From: Coenobita brevimanus | Lineage: Eukaryota; Arthropoda; Malacostraca; Decapoda; Coenobitidae | NCBI GenBank assembly: GCA_032717465.1 | Contig: CM064684.1 | Coordinates: 1,921,001-1,985,000, forward strand | Reading direction: 5' to 3' | Length of the DNA: 64,000 nt | Notes under the pieces: model-generated | What the model saw: the letters and a program-made list of their open reading frames with translations, nothing else | Database searches by the model: none | Told to the model about the DNA's origin: nothing | Shown here: positions 23,600 through 40,085 of the stretch, piece after piece | How positions within the stretch are numbered: position 1 is the first letter of the stretch | Layout of the letters: every line of letters starts with the position of its first letter | Position numbers and translations under genes: made by a program

Positions 23600-25738
23600 C
23601 CTGACAATACTGGATGATACCTAACCCAACCACAATACCGGATGATACCTAACCTAACCACAATACTGGATTATACTTAATCTAACCACAATACTGGATG
23701 ATACCTAACCTAACCACAATACTGGATGATACCTAACCTAACCACAATACCAGATGATACCTAACCTAACCACAATACTGGATGATACCTAACCCAACCA
23801 CAATACTGGATGATACCTAACCTAACCACAATACTGGATGATACCTAACCTAACCACAATACTGGATGATACCTAACCTAACCACAATACTGGATGATAC
23901 CTAACCTAACCACAATACTGGATGATACCTAACCACAATACTGGATGATACCTAACCTAACCACAATACTGGATGATACCTAACCTAACCACAATACCAG
24001 ATGATACCTAACCTAACCACAATACTGGATGATACCTAACCCAACCACAATACTGGATGATACCTAACCTAACCACAATACTGGATGATACCTAACCTAA
24101 CCACAATACTGGATGATACCTAACCTAACCACAATACTGGATGATACCTAACCTAACCACAATACTGGATGATACCTAACCACAATACTGGATGATACCT
24201 AACCACAATACTGGATGATACCCAACCACAATACTGGATGATACCTAACCACAATACTGGATGATACCTAACCACAATACTGGATGATACCTAACCACAA
24301 TACTGGATGATACCCAACCACAATACTGGATGATACCCAACCACAATACTGGATGATACCTAACCTAACCACAATACTGGATGATACCTAACCACAATAC
24401 TGGATGATACCTAACCACAATACTGGATGATATCTAACCTAACCACAATACTGGATGATACCTAACCTAACCACAATACTGGATGATATCTAACCTAACC
24501 ACAATACTGGATGATACCTAACCACAATACTGGATGATACCTAACCACAATACTGGATGATATCTAACCCAACCACAATACTGGATGATACCTAACCACA
24601 ATACTGGATGATACCCAACCACAATACTGGATGATACCCAACCACAATACTGGATGATACCTAACCACAATACTGGATGATACCCAACCACAATACTGGA
24701 TGATACCTAACCACAATACTGGATGATACCCAACCACAATACTGGATGATACCCAACCACAATACTGGATGATACCCAACCACAATACTGGATGACACCC
24801 AACCACAATACTGGATGATACCTAACCTAACCACAATACTGGATGATACCTAACCACAATACTGGATGATACCTAACCACAATACTGGATGATACCTAAC
24901 CACAATACTGGATGATACCTAACCACAATACTGGATGATACCTAACCACAATACTGGATGATACCTAACCACAATACTGGATGATATCTAACCTAACCAC
25001 AATACTGGATGATACCTAACCTAACCACAATACTGGATGATACCTAACCTAACCACAATACTGGATGATACCTAACCTAACCACAATACTGGATGATACC
25101 TAACCACAATACTGGATGATACCTAACCACAATACTGGATGATATCTAACCCAACCACAATACTGGATGATACCTAACCACAATACTGGATGATACCTAA
25201 CCACAATACTGGATGATACCTAACCACAATACTGGATGATATCTAACCACAATACTGGATGATATCTAACCACAATACTGGATGATACCTAACCACAATA
25301 CTGGATGATACCTAACCACAATACTGGATGATACCTAACCACAATACTGGATGATACCTAACCACAATACTGGATGATACCTAACCTAACCACAATACTG
25401 GATGATACCTAACCTAACCACAATACTGGATGATACCTAACCACAATACTGGATGATACCTAACCACAATACTGGATGATACCTAACCCAACCACAATAC
25501 TGGATGATACCTAACCCAACCACAATACTGGATGATACCTAACCCAACCACAATACTGGATGATACCTAACCCAACCACAATACTGGATGATACCTAACC
25601 CAACCACAATACTGGATGATACCTAACCACAATACTGGATGATACCTAACCACAATACTGGATGATATCTAACCTAACCATAATACTGGATGATACCTAA
25701 CCTAACCACAATACTGCATGATACCTAACCTAACCTAC
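23600..25738 (+). repeat. 2.1-kb minisatellite, 23/28-bp units with CCTAA modules
   Basis: Roughly 80-90 tandem copies of CACAATACTGGATGATAC plus CTAAC. Two unit lengths alternate, 23 bp and 28 bp, differing by one extra CTAAC or CCAAC pentamer. The pentamer is a CCTAA (TTAGG-type) motif. Variants ATATCTAAC and ATACCCAAC are clustered. Periodic frames on both strands are by-products. No flanking gene explains it. Confidence 0.97.
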
Positions 25739-25739
25739 A

Positions 25740-26730
25740 GGCAAGCTTGCTTAGAATAATTACCTTAAAAATACAGAAAAGCATAAAAACTGGGAACAAA
25801 TGTATGGTGAATAAAACAGCAATAATGACCAGTGAAAAAAATAGGACATTATCCATAACTTCCACCAACCAGGAATTAATCATAAACATACTGCATATGC
25901 AAATCAATATCCAAAACAAGTACTGGTGACAAATTTCACTTAAATAAATGAAAGTAAACATCATTACAATCGGACAGCAAGTGTCGTGGTCTGAGCTGCC
26001 TGTTGGGTGGACTACCCACCCAAAAAGCCACCTCATAACATTAAACCTGACTGGATTCCTGTTCCTGTGAAAAATAATGAGCATCTGCCTCATTCAAAAC
26101 CACCACCATGCAAGCATTTCTACCCACTGAATTTACGAACACCTAAAGGGCATTTAACCACGGAGATTTCAAAGGTTAATCATGAAATCACAACTGAACA
26201 TTAACGATATGCAAAAACACACACACACAAAACCATTTAAAATGATGTAATACTGGCAACTGGCATGATTAACCATACTATTTAACTACTGAAATTAAGA
26301 AAACTTCAATAACTTTATTACTCCACTTGCATGTGAATTTAAATATTTAGATAAATCTCAACTGAACCCCTTTAACATAACTAAATACAACTTATAATTA
26401 CAATATAGTAACAAAAAGCATTTTTTACTACAAAATACACTACCATACCGCAGTATTTAATTACTAAGACATTCCTACTGGCAGTGAAGAGGTCTTTGGC
26501 AAATTACCCTGTATTACATTTCTGAACTAGATATACATGACGACAAAAATCATAAAAATATACTAGAATCAAAACGTTTGCCTCGCCATTCTCCATACCA
26601 GCATCACCATCCTAACCAACCTTTTCTTTCCCTCTCATTTCCCCAGTCTCCAGTCTTCCTTTCAACTCCACATGACCCTCATCCCACCACAAATTTCCAC
26701 ATAAAAACAAAATATCTAACACACACTTAC
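25740..26730. other. AT-rich stretch, possible intron of the minus-strand candidate gene
   Basis: No repeat family or convincing exon was recognised. If the exon at 26731-26797 is real, this stretch is its first intron. Confidence 0.3.
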
Positions 26731-26797
26731 CATTGCGAATATTTGTGATTTTCTCTGTCCTTCTACGAGCCACTACGCATTCTGTGGAGACCAGCAT
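26731..26797 (-). CDS. candidate first exon, unrecognised protein
   Basis: On the minus strand an ATG at 26797 opens 22 codons plus one base (MLVSTECVVARRRTEKITNI and RN), followed by the good donor CGCAATG/GTAAGTG. The sequence just upstream (26798-26850) is CpG-rich, as expected of a 5' UTR. The family is not recognised, and no second exon could be placed in the AT-rich sequence below 26730. It points away from the ASDURF-like gene, whose start is about 620 bp off, so the two could share a promoter region. A chance frame with a chance donor cannot be excluded. Confidence 0.35.
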
Positions 26798-27419
26798 AAT
26801 GGCGTCTTACGTGCGGTGCGGCCGTGCGAGTCCTGCTGACTAATATTTTCATTTCTCTGTCCAAGTTGTGGTATTTATTAAATTATTTCGTCAAACAGTA
26901 CGAATATCACATCAAAACTTATTTATCTACGACAAAATGTATTGAAATCATAACGTACCCTCGCCCCATATAATAATGGGATTAAATATTGCCCAGTTCC
27001 TCTAGCTACTCTTTTTGTCTGATCTCCTCTCTTCCTATTTTTCCCATCTTTCTTACAACCTTTTATTACTCTTCTTTCCTTTTCAAGTGGCTTTACACTG
27101 AGTGACAAGCCTAATGGTTTCTCCCGTGGGTGGTAACCGTATGACCCACCCATTAGTGTACAAGTGGGTTGGCAGAGGTATAGTGCCCCTCCCCGTGAAA
27201 CAACTATCTCAAAGGCAAACGGCCACCCCTTAAGGGATTATAGCGTTTGGCTTAAGACAGACAGATGTTTTATGGAGGGGAATTGTCCAGTAATGGGGAA
27301 TCGTCCTTGACGGGGAATTGTCAGGGAACGTAAACAGACCAGCATTTCTAGGCCACAAAACGTTGTCTTAAAGAGGAGGACTACACCAAAAAGTGTTTGT
27401 GTAGCTGCATTTTGTGACA
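26798..27419. promoter_or_regulatory. putative divergent promoter region interrupted by SINE-G
   Basis: Lies between two outward-facing candidate starts. The left part is CpG-rich (GTGCGGTGCGGCCGTGCGAG). A SINE-G copy occupies 26985-27265, and the last 150 bp before the plus-strand ATG are unique. No TATA box or Inr was identified with confidence; the call rests on position only. Confidence 0.3.
26985..27265 (+). mobile_element. SINE-G copy
   Basis: GTGGCTTTACACTGAGTGAC, GTGGGTGGTAACCG and GGATTATAGCGTTTGGC, ending AGACAGACAG, in the tail-right orientation. It lacks the middle piece containing TTACAACACTG. Confidence 0.75.
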
Positions 27420-32405
<4,986 letters not shown>

Positions 32406-32867
32406 CCATATGGTCTGTTTTTGTTTTTAATTTTTCTTTTGAGTTTTAATATTTCAGACATATTGTATTTTTGTTGTTCATTTTTATTTTGAGCTATAGT
32501 TTCCCAGATGGAGTGACAGCTATTTTTCATTTGAGTTATATTTCCAGAGACATATGGTCAATTTTTATTTTTTATTTTACCCTTATTATAACTTCCCAGA
32601 TGGATTGACAGAACTGCATAGGTTTGATCCCCAAGAGGTAGCTGGAGGCAGAGGTGTATGGTCTGTTATTTATTTATTTTTTTATTTGGGTTCACTCTCA
32701 TCTTAAATGTCAGGACCAACTTGCCTAACCCCAGGCTCCTACGCTCCTCTTGGGGCAACGTAGGATTGGATGATGGATGGATGGATTTTCTTTGGGTGGA
32801 GGATTTTGGTCATGTAATACCACTGAGGGAAGTAGGCTGGTCATGTATGCTTAACCACTCAATCTGA

Positions 32868-33062
32868 TGATCTGTCTGTCTGTCTATCTATAGCTCGACG
32901 CCCTAATCCTGCAAAGGGTGGCCGCAAACAAAATGCCTCCAAGTCGCCGTGTCACCCACCATTTGACTGCCCTCCCCCGAACTCACTCCCCCCTCCCTCA
33001 TATACCTCTCAGTGTCATCCCTCCACCTCATCCTCAGTCTCTCCCTCCCTCCTCATGTTTTC
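32868..33062 (-). pseudogene. LINE-D 3' end
   Basis: CTGTCTGTCTATCTATAGC, CTCGACGCCCTAATCC, GCCTCCAAGTCGCCGTG and CATATACCTCTCAGTGTC. It joins directly to a LINE-C fragment. Confidence 0.75.
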
Positions 33063-33395
33063 GTTTTTAAAGGCTCCAACATGCTTGCATGTGTCGGCCT
33101 TGGTCACCTAATGGCGGCTCTCCACGCTGCACGATCCATTGCAGCCTCCCTGTTCAGTCCCTTAACCCTAAGGTCACACTTAATGACCTCGTCCCATGTC
33201 TTTCTCGGTCTGCCCCTCATAACCCCACCCCCAATATTAACACTTCTCACCTTCCTCACCCAATTATCATCCCCCATCCTCTCCACATGTCCAAACCACC
33301 TCAATCTACCTCTCCTCATCACAACACCAATACACTCCAGTCCCATCCTACCTCTCAACTCTTCAGCTGAGACTGTTCAAACTGGAGGGGTTAAG
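33063..33395 (-). pseudogene. LINE-C C-terminal fragment
   Basis: The minus-strand frame (84 codons within 33104-33358) reads GRLRWFGHVERMGDDNWVRK, then GRPRKTWDEVIKCDLRVKG and AMDRAAWRAAIR. This is the conserved tail of an endonuclease/RT LINE family common in invertebrates. The rest of the element is missing here; related palm and thumb pieces lie at 44990 and 56040. Confidence 0.8.
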
Positions 33396-33399
33396 TTCA

Positions 33400-34930
33400 G
33401 TCTGCATTAACCCCCTCACAGTCTAATTTCTCTCCATAATTCAAATGAAATTGTCTAAAGATAGAAATAATTAAATAAAAAATATATCAAATTGAAGTAG
33501 TTGCTTGTAGTGGAGTTAGGTAACATGCAGCACAAGGAAGACCTCATATTGAAGGGTTAGTGAAGTCAGTATCTATCCCTTCCAGTTAAAAAGTTTGTTC
33601 AGGCTGAGTAAGCTTGTCCAAAGGTAGTGACAGTCACCACTGTCATCATCACCATCATCGTGATCCTATCCTTCCAATCCCACAGTGCCCCATTTAAATA
33701 GGAATGTAGGGACTCGGGGCTAGGCTACTCAGTCCTTACATTTTAGACAAAGGTGGCCAGCCTCACTTGTCCCTGAGTGGCATTGTGCAAGCAATAAACC
33801 CCAACCACGAGGCATCATTTGGTTTTATGGCAACCGCCCAGCTTAGCAAATGGTGCCTTGTGTAATTAATGTGTCATTGGATTGGAAGGGTTAAAAATAA
33901 TGCTTAATGTATTTTGTTTTTACAGTGTGGTTATTTATTTTATTTAGCTGGAATTGATGTGTTCTGTAGGAAATACGGATACTACATAAGCTTGTAGTTG
34001 ATGGACTTATGTGTTATGGTAGTTTTCTCTTGTTACAGATGGTCATGTTCTTTGTTGAATAAAACTAGAATGTGAGACTGGGTTATACCTAATGCTTTTT
34101 TAACCCCTTTACTCAGATGTATTCCCATGGGTTTATTCAAGTAATATCTTCAGTACCAGTAGTGGAGTTGACTCAGGCTGTATCCGACCCCTTTTATAAA
34201 AGGGCGGTAGAAAAAAAAAAAAAAAGTTTGAAAAGTCCCTAAAAAACACTCTATGTTGTCTAAAGATATACCTGCAACTTGATCCTTACCTGGGTTCCTG
34301 TTGCTGTACCTGATTGACTGTTATAACAAATGACATTCCAGCCTTCAGGATGTCATTACAGTAAGATACACTGCAGTAGGACATTCCTTAAACCCAGACA
34401 ATTTTTTTTTTTTTTTTTTTTCCCACAGTATGTAACCATTTTGTAGTGAAAAGTAGATTTTTTTTTTTTTTTCCAAAATTGCCACCTAAGAGGGATTTAA
34501 GTACTTTTAAAAAATGATTTTTAATAGCAAAAATCTTTTAATTCTCTTTAGGGATGGAATGGTCACAGATGAGTCACACAGGCCTGAGGTCTTAATTAGT
34601 TCAAATTAAAGGGTATTACTCTATTTATTTTCTCCTTATTTTGCAGTTGGAGGTCATACAAATATATAAGTGTAAACTTTGGTTGATGAAAGAGGCCAGG
34701 GAAGCAGTACTTACTATATGAAACATATTGATAAAGCAAATATCCTAGAGTCCAGAGCAATGGTTCTCAGAGCATGGATTGTAGAGACACAGAGTAGGCC
34801 TAATATTTACTGGTGCTTCATTGACATTATAAAATTTACTGTATTATTACCCTATATGCATATCCAAGTTGGGAGATACAAATTAAACTTTTACGTAACC
34901 CTCTGAGCTTTTCTCTCCCTCCCTACTCCT
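33400..34930. other. no recognised gene; poly(T)/poly(A) tracts
   Basis: AT-rich sequence with homopolymer runs at about 34211-34225 (A), 34401-34420 (T) and 34458-34473 (T). No element boundary was recognised. Confidence 0.4.
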
Positions 34931-35110
34931 TGGAAAGGGTGGGAAAGAATACTTTCCCAGTATCCCTGCTTGTCGTAAAAGGCAATCAAAAGGGGCCTTT
35001 TCATCTCCAGTCTTTCTCTCCTTACTGTCTTCTTCTCTTGTCGTACCTCTCTTGACATTTCCATGTTTCTTCCTGCCATTATTTTCCCTCTGCTTCAATC
35101 AGGTTAGACA
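34930..35110 (+). mobile_element. dispersed element with CCCTGCTTGTCGTA core
   Basis: GTGGGAAAGAATACTTTCCC, then CAGTATCCCTGCTTGTCGTA and ATCTCCAGTCTTTCTCTCC, aligns over about 155 bp with 58140-58300. The core alone recurs inverted at 15412-15450. The class is unknown; it looks SINE-like. Confidence 0.55.
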
Positions 35111-35224
35111 TTTAGTTCTATGGCAGGAATGGTTTAAAGACCTCCCACTGATGTCAACCCTTCCTTCCTTCTTGGGTCAAGCCTTTCACCCAACTGACCA
35201 GTCAAGCTATTTCATCGAAAAGCC

Positions 35225-35490
35225 ACTTCACTGTCAAGTCACTTCATTACTGTGCCACTTGAATGCCAAAACCACTTCAACACCAAAACCACTTCAGTGC
35301 CAAGACCATTTCAGCACCACTACCACTTCAGTGCCAAGACCACTTCAACACCAAAACCACTTCAGTGCCAAGACCATTTCTATGCCAGAACCACTTCAGT
35401 GCAAAGACCACTTCAGCACCACAACCACTTCAGTGCCAAGACCACTTCTACACCAAGAACACTTCAGTGCCAAGACCACTTCTATGCCAA
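35225..35490 (+). repeat. 17-bp tandem repeat
   Basis: About 15 copies of CCACTTCAGTGCCAAGA with AACACCAAAA and TCTATGCC variants. Because 17 is not a multiple of three, the long frames here simply reflect absence of stops in the unit. Confidence 0.9.
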
Positions 35491-35645
35491 AACCTTTTGC
35501 AGCTTATTGTAAATTCTTGTCGTTGCACTTCTTCATGACTAGAACAGTATTATAGTACTATAGTCTATTATTACAGCTCAGTTACAACTGAACATCACAA
35601 TGGGGAGAGGAAAACTTCAGGCCAAGTTGGAGCAAAATGGGTATG
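35490..35645 (+). mobile_element. MITE-4 copy lacking left end
   Basis: CCTTTTGCAGCTTATTGTAA, CTTCTTCATGACTAGAACAG and TCAGGCCAAGTTGGAGCAAA. The left terminus appears replaced by the 17-bp array, which may have expanded inside the element. Confidence 0.65.
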
Positions 35646-35769
35646 AAGCATGTATTGTACACTGTACCTGTATAGATTGATGTACACTGCTTACACTGCC
35701 ACTCCTCTTCAATGCTGTACACTGAGTTAACTGTAACTCATTGTCACTTTGGTTTCTGGTGGCTCTGGT

Positions 35770-38246
35770 ATTGTACTTGGTATAGATAGTCCTGAAGTTC
35801 TGGAGGTTGGGGTCCTGGAGGCTTTACTTTTGGATCATGAGGCTATGTGAAGGCTGGGTGAGGATGCTGATGTTACAGACAGAGTGGAAGTCTCTGACTG
35901 TGTGGAGTTTCTTGGCAACAGGAGGGGGCACAGGCTTGAAAAACTGGGAGATCCTAGACTGGACCTTCCTTCACTGCTGCCACTGTATTAACTCCAGCCT
36001 AATGAGCTGCATGACCTCACAATGTTGAGCCAAAGGTCCTCCAATGTTGCCTACTATAGTCAGGATTGTGTCTGCAGCAATAGTGCCTGTGGCCAGAGAC
36101 AGTTCAGGTGCCTCCTCCTCCTCCTCTCTGTCTTCCTCCTTTGCTGATGTCTTGTCTTGGAGTTATGCCACAGTCTCCTCTTCCACCTGGTGATGGTATC
36201 CAGCCACACCAGCATCCACAGCCAGACACTCTTGCAGCTCCTCAGCAAGGTTCCCCTGCCCTGCTGTTCCCAACATTTCTGTCATCCTTGGTGGCTTTAA
36301 CCCCTCAAAATCATGCTGTGGTGCTGAAGTCTTGGAGCTTCTGAGGAGTGCCCCACCCTTTCTTGAGTATGGTAAGTGGCATTTTCCTCCTTACCTCTGC
36401 CCAGCTGGTGAGTCCTGTGGCGTATTTCTTGAAATTGTGCAGGATTTTCTTGCCTGTGGTGTCCTCATAGGCATCCTGGTCCATCCCATCCTGTCACAAT
36501 AAAGCACTGTTGCAGGTAGATATTTCTGTAGTGCTTCTTGGCACAGTCTATAACTCTCTGGTTCACAGGCTGGTGTTAGTTGGTAGGAACAAGGCCCTGA
36601 TTCATCCATCCTTGCTGCAGAGTTTAGCAGAGAAGGATGGGTTGGTGTATTGTCCAACAGCAGCACTGCCTTCATAATTATCATCAGGATTGATGCCATA
36701 CCTTTTTAGTGCTGCCCCACAGAAGGGTCAAAGCTGTAGTGAAACCAGTCTGTAATGATATCCTGGGTAAACCAGGCAGACCCATTATAACAGTACTCCA
36801 CAGAAAGCTTGATCATTATGTCCTTAAGTGACCTAGGCTGCTTTTCTACTATGACAGGCTGTAGGCAATGAGAGCCATCAGCATTGGTACATGCCAGAAT
36901 AGAGGTACTCTCCTTCATTGTTTTATACCCTGGAGTGCTGCCAATATCTTTGAAAGCCTGGGTGTTGTGAGGAAGAGCACATTAGAAGAGCCCAGTCTCA
37001 TCTGCATTGTAGATTTGAAACTCATGCAGGCCCTCCTACTCCATCAGCTTCCGAAGATGCTGGTAGAACAGTCACAGCCAGCCTTCACTATACTAGCTTG
37101 AAATCTTCAATTCCAAGGTGTATAGCAAGCCCCTGTGCTGCTTGTTGGATGTCCAGGCCATGTGAAGGGACAAACTCAGCCCACTCCTGCATGTACTACT
37201 TACAAACAGATTCGTCAAGCTTCACGTTGAGCAGCTTCCTGGTCCTGAATACATCCTTCCCCTTCCTCCCACTTTCCATTTTCTTCATTGCCCTTTTCGT
37301 TTTATCTTTAGCCTTCAGGATGTTGTGAAGAGTCAACCTCTTAAGGCCATACTTGTACAGGCTATAAAAAAAGTTTCGGCACCCTTACGACACGATACAT
37401 TATGATACACCACACGAAGCATTCTGAATCATCTCCTGAATTTCGGTGTGTGCTTGGTATCCCTGGCCCTGTGTTGCTGGTGTGTGTTACTTCGTCCGCT
37501 AATGATGAAATCCAGTGGCAGAGTGAGAGAGGTACAGGGGTATCAACCACACCACGTATTCTCGCCGTCTGTAACAGTGATCGTTGCGAAAGGTATCAGA
37601 GCAGGGGGTGCCGAAAATTTTTTTAGAGGGTGTACATGAGGTTGCCTCTGCTCTTACCTTTCTCATGGGCCTCAGTCACCTCCATCTTCTCCACAATAGT
37701 AATTATTCTCCTCTTTGCCTTTTCAAAGGAGAAGATGCTGGGAGATTCCTTACTAGAAGCCATTTTTCACAATCACACTGGGAAAATGCTTGGCACAGTT
37801 GAGAGACGTGAGACACACACATGGTTGTCTGAACACAACGAAATGGCAGCAAGACTGAGGCTGACTACGCGTGATACAAGGTCCACACACTCCAGTCTCA
37901 CCCCGGCCTACCGGAAACAGACTCTAAATAGCTAAGGTCGTCGCCTATTCCCACCTGCAGATCTCCAACCAAGTCCAACTGGGTGGGAAAAACCACCGCC
38001 AACCTTGGTAACTGCATTCTGAGTCACCACGTGTGCTGGGCGTGGTCTGTAAGGGCCGCATGAAGCATCCTCTGTAACGGATATTGTACGCTATAACCAA
38101 AAAACTGTCTGGTGGGTTCAGTGGTGTCCAGAACGGTTATTATGATATGCCCCATTTAACGAATGTTATTCAGTATAGCCAAAGGACTGTTTTGTGTCCT
38201 CTGTAGTGTCTGTTAACTCTGTTATCTTCCATACTGGGGTCTGTTG
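35770..38246 (-). pseudogene. Tigger/pogo transposase pseudogene and element
   Basis: The minus-strand start at 37763 gives MASSKESPSIF and EKMEVTEAHEKGKS, a Tigger-type N-terminal helix-turn-helix region, soon broken by a stop. Further in: GRKGKDVFRTRKLLNVKLDE and QEWAEFVPSHGLDIQQAAQG (CENP-B-like), the first catalytic aspartate in IYNADETGLF (about 37020-36990), then ILACTNADGSHCLQPVIVEK at about 36895-36835 and the second aspartate in KAVLLLDNTPTHPS at about 36670-36630. The third aspartate is not recognisable. A Glu-rich tail follows (about 36160-36110). Multiple stops and frameshifts show it is dead. The element's 5' end is probably TA/CAACAGACCCCAGTATGG read from 38246; the other terminus near 35.7 kb is not certain. 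Confidence 0.8.
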
Positions 38247-38349
38247 TAGTGAGGTTAAACTGAATTACTATAGCTGGTGTAGCTAACGAAAGTGCTGTCT
38301 GGTTATATTACAAGTGGTATGGTATGCAATGTGAGAATCCAAGGATCTG

Positions 38350-38400
38350 CGTTTTAATGGGAGTTGTCTTTTCAGGTGCAGAACTGAAGCCCAAAATACA
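38350..38400 (+). other. conserved 40-bp motif upstream of the zinc-finger gene (copy A)
   Basis: TTTTAATGGGAGTTG then TTTTCAGGTGCAGAACTGAA. It matches the complement of 49850-49900 and, more weakly, of 54215-54255. The TTTTCAG/G looks like a splice acceptor, but the frame after it stops before the zinc fingers. It marks the outer part of the duplicated zinc-finger arm. Confidence 0.55.
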
Positions 38401-38739
38401 AGAGGTACTCAAACTGCTGACCACCTGTGTCTGTTTGGATGGTACTATAGCAGCCAGCTTGTACAAATTTCATATATAGGAAGACAGCATTGTTGTACCA
38501 TGACAAGCAAAATGTTCAGCAATAACTCCCTGACAGCATGTACCATGCCTTCTGTATTTCTCTTTCTTCCCTGAGTATCAGAGTGTAACCGTCTTTCTCA
38601 TGCTATTGGTATGTGCTTCACACTACTGTTGTGCAGTGAGAAGGGAAGTGTCAGTAATTTTTTTTGTTGTGATAATACGTGTCCACACCCACACACTTGT
38701 GAAATTTTCATCTTTTATATTGTACTGTATTTTAGTATG

Positions 38740-39250
38740 GGTTGATGGTAAAATTAATAAATGAAATTGCTTGAACAGTACCTATATTGGATAGAGTGAA
38801 GGAAGAATGTGTTAATTCTAGGTGCTTATATTGTGTAAACCATTGTGGAAGTTCACTCTTATATGGTATGTTATGGTATGTTAAAAAAAGAAGTGAAATT
38901 GCCAAAACAATACTCATGATGGATAAAGTGAAGGAAGAACATCTGAAGTGCCGATGTTGTGTTTAAAGCGTTGAGGAATTTCTGCCAAAAGTAGCATGGC
39001 AACATGGTACGAAGGCAAATGTATATGTAAAATGGCTGGACCAGTGTGCATAATGGATAAAACAAAAGGAAGATTGTGTCAAGTATGAGTGTCAATATTA
39101 CAGCAGTCTATTGTGGAACTTATCTTAAATAGTATGATAAAAGAGAGAAGGTAAAATTTAGTTAAATGGATGTCTCGGTACCTTTAGTGGTTAAAGTGAG
39201 GGAAAATTGTGCTATGTTTGAATGCCCCAGTACTGTGGTAGAACTTGTCT
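38740..39250 (+). pseudogene. four decayed copies of the zinc-finger start unit
   Basis: Copies centred at about 38790, 38921, 39054 and 39190 repeat the start of the functional gene: (ATAATG)GATAAAGTGAAGGAAGAA, then a GAGTG.C...TGTGGT finger-1 remnant. The period is about 130-140 bp. The third has TAATGGATAAAACAAAAGG; the fourth keeps GAATGCCCCAGTACTGTGG. Each is broken by stops. The same decay series is on the other side of the minus-strand paralog at 49118-49460. Confidence 0.7.
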
Positions 39251-39284
39251 TTGGCCTAAATATTATGGTAACTAGATTCTTTTT

Positions 39285-39485
39285 ACCCTACCTTGGGCCA
39301 GATTTTCACCCTTCTGCAGCTGATTTCACAAAGCCTGATAGCAGAATAAGACAGTACTTCAGTTCCGCATCCTCTCCATAGCATTTCTTTGTATCTGGGA
39401 TCATATTCTAATGCCAGACTATTATTAAACCTGAGCATTCAAGACAAGAGATGATGATTTGGGGCCAAGTTAGGAGTTCAATGGA
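39285..39485 (+). mobile_element. MITE-4 copy
   Basis: CTACCTTGGGCCAGATTTTC, CCTTCTGCAGCTGATTTCAC, AGCAGAATAAGACAGTAC and GGGGCCAAGTTAGGAG. It lies between the last decayed start unit and the intact zinc-finger gene. The minus-strand arm has nothing like it, so it was inserted after the duplication. Confidence 0.75.
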
Positions 39486-39542
39486 TATAGTATAGTGAGA
39501 AGGTAAAGTTTTATCAGTGGAATGTCTGTACCAACACCCATA

Positions 39543-40085
39543 ATGGATAAAGGGGAGGAGGAACGTGTTGGGTTTGAGTGTCGGCATTGTGGTAAACTGT
39601 TTTCTTATAAGAGCCGCTTGTCCGAGCACGAGGTGACGCACACGGGGGTTAAAAACTTTGAGTGCGCGTTGTGTGGTAAGAGATTTGCAAGGAAGAACAG
39701 CCTCAATCAACACCAACTGACCCACATGAATGTAAAAATGTACAAGTGTGATGAATGTGATAGGGAGTTTACCTACAGAAGCCACCTTGCTGACCATAAA
39801 ATAACTCACACTGGAACCCGAAACTTTGAGTGTGATAAATGCCACAAAAGTTTCATGCACAAGAGCGTCCTGGTGTCGCACAAACACACTCATACTGACA
39901 CGAGGGACTGGGAGTGTGAACAGTGTGGTAAAAAGTTCATCAAGAAAAGCTACCTCACACTTCACGCACACATCCATATGGGAGTCAAGAAATTCAAGTG
40001 TGACAAGTGTGGGAAATCATTCAGGAGAAAAACCGACTTACGGAAACACATTACATCGACGAACTGCCTAGTGTCATCATCCTGA
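39543..40085 (+). CDS. six-finger C2H2 zinc-finger protein (plus copy)
   Basis: An intronless 180-codon frame, MDKGEEERV onward. Five standard C-X2-C-X12-H-X3-H fingers follow, starting about residues 12, 40, 68, 96 and 124, plus a sixth in which the last ligand is Cys (RKHITSTNC). Linkers are 7-residue TGEKP-like variants (HTGVKNF, HMNVKMY, HTGTRNF, HTDTRDW, HMGVKKF). An ATG seven codons further upstream (39522) is possible, but the inverted paralog has only the MDK start and the same 180-codon length, so 39543 was chosen. By eye it is about 84% identical to the copy at 48575-49117. It is probably a nuclear DNA-binding protein; the target is unknown. A full-length frame with all ligands conserved suggests function, although the pair could be recent. 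Confidence 0.85.
   Translation: MDKGEEERVGFECRHCGKLFSYKSRLSEHEVTHTGVKNFECALCGKRFARKNSLNQHQLTHMNVKMYKCDECDREFTYRSHLADHKITHTGTRNFECDKCHKSFMHKSVLVSHKHTHTDTRDWECEQCGKKFIKKSYLTLHAHIHMGVKKFKCDKCGKSFRRKTDLRKHITSTNCLVSSS

Noticed and set aside
23600..25738. CRISPR-like array
   Set aside because: There are no unique spacers: the whole unit repeats tandemly, and the context is eukaryotic.
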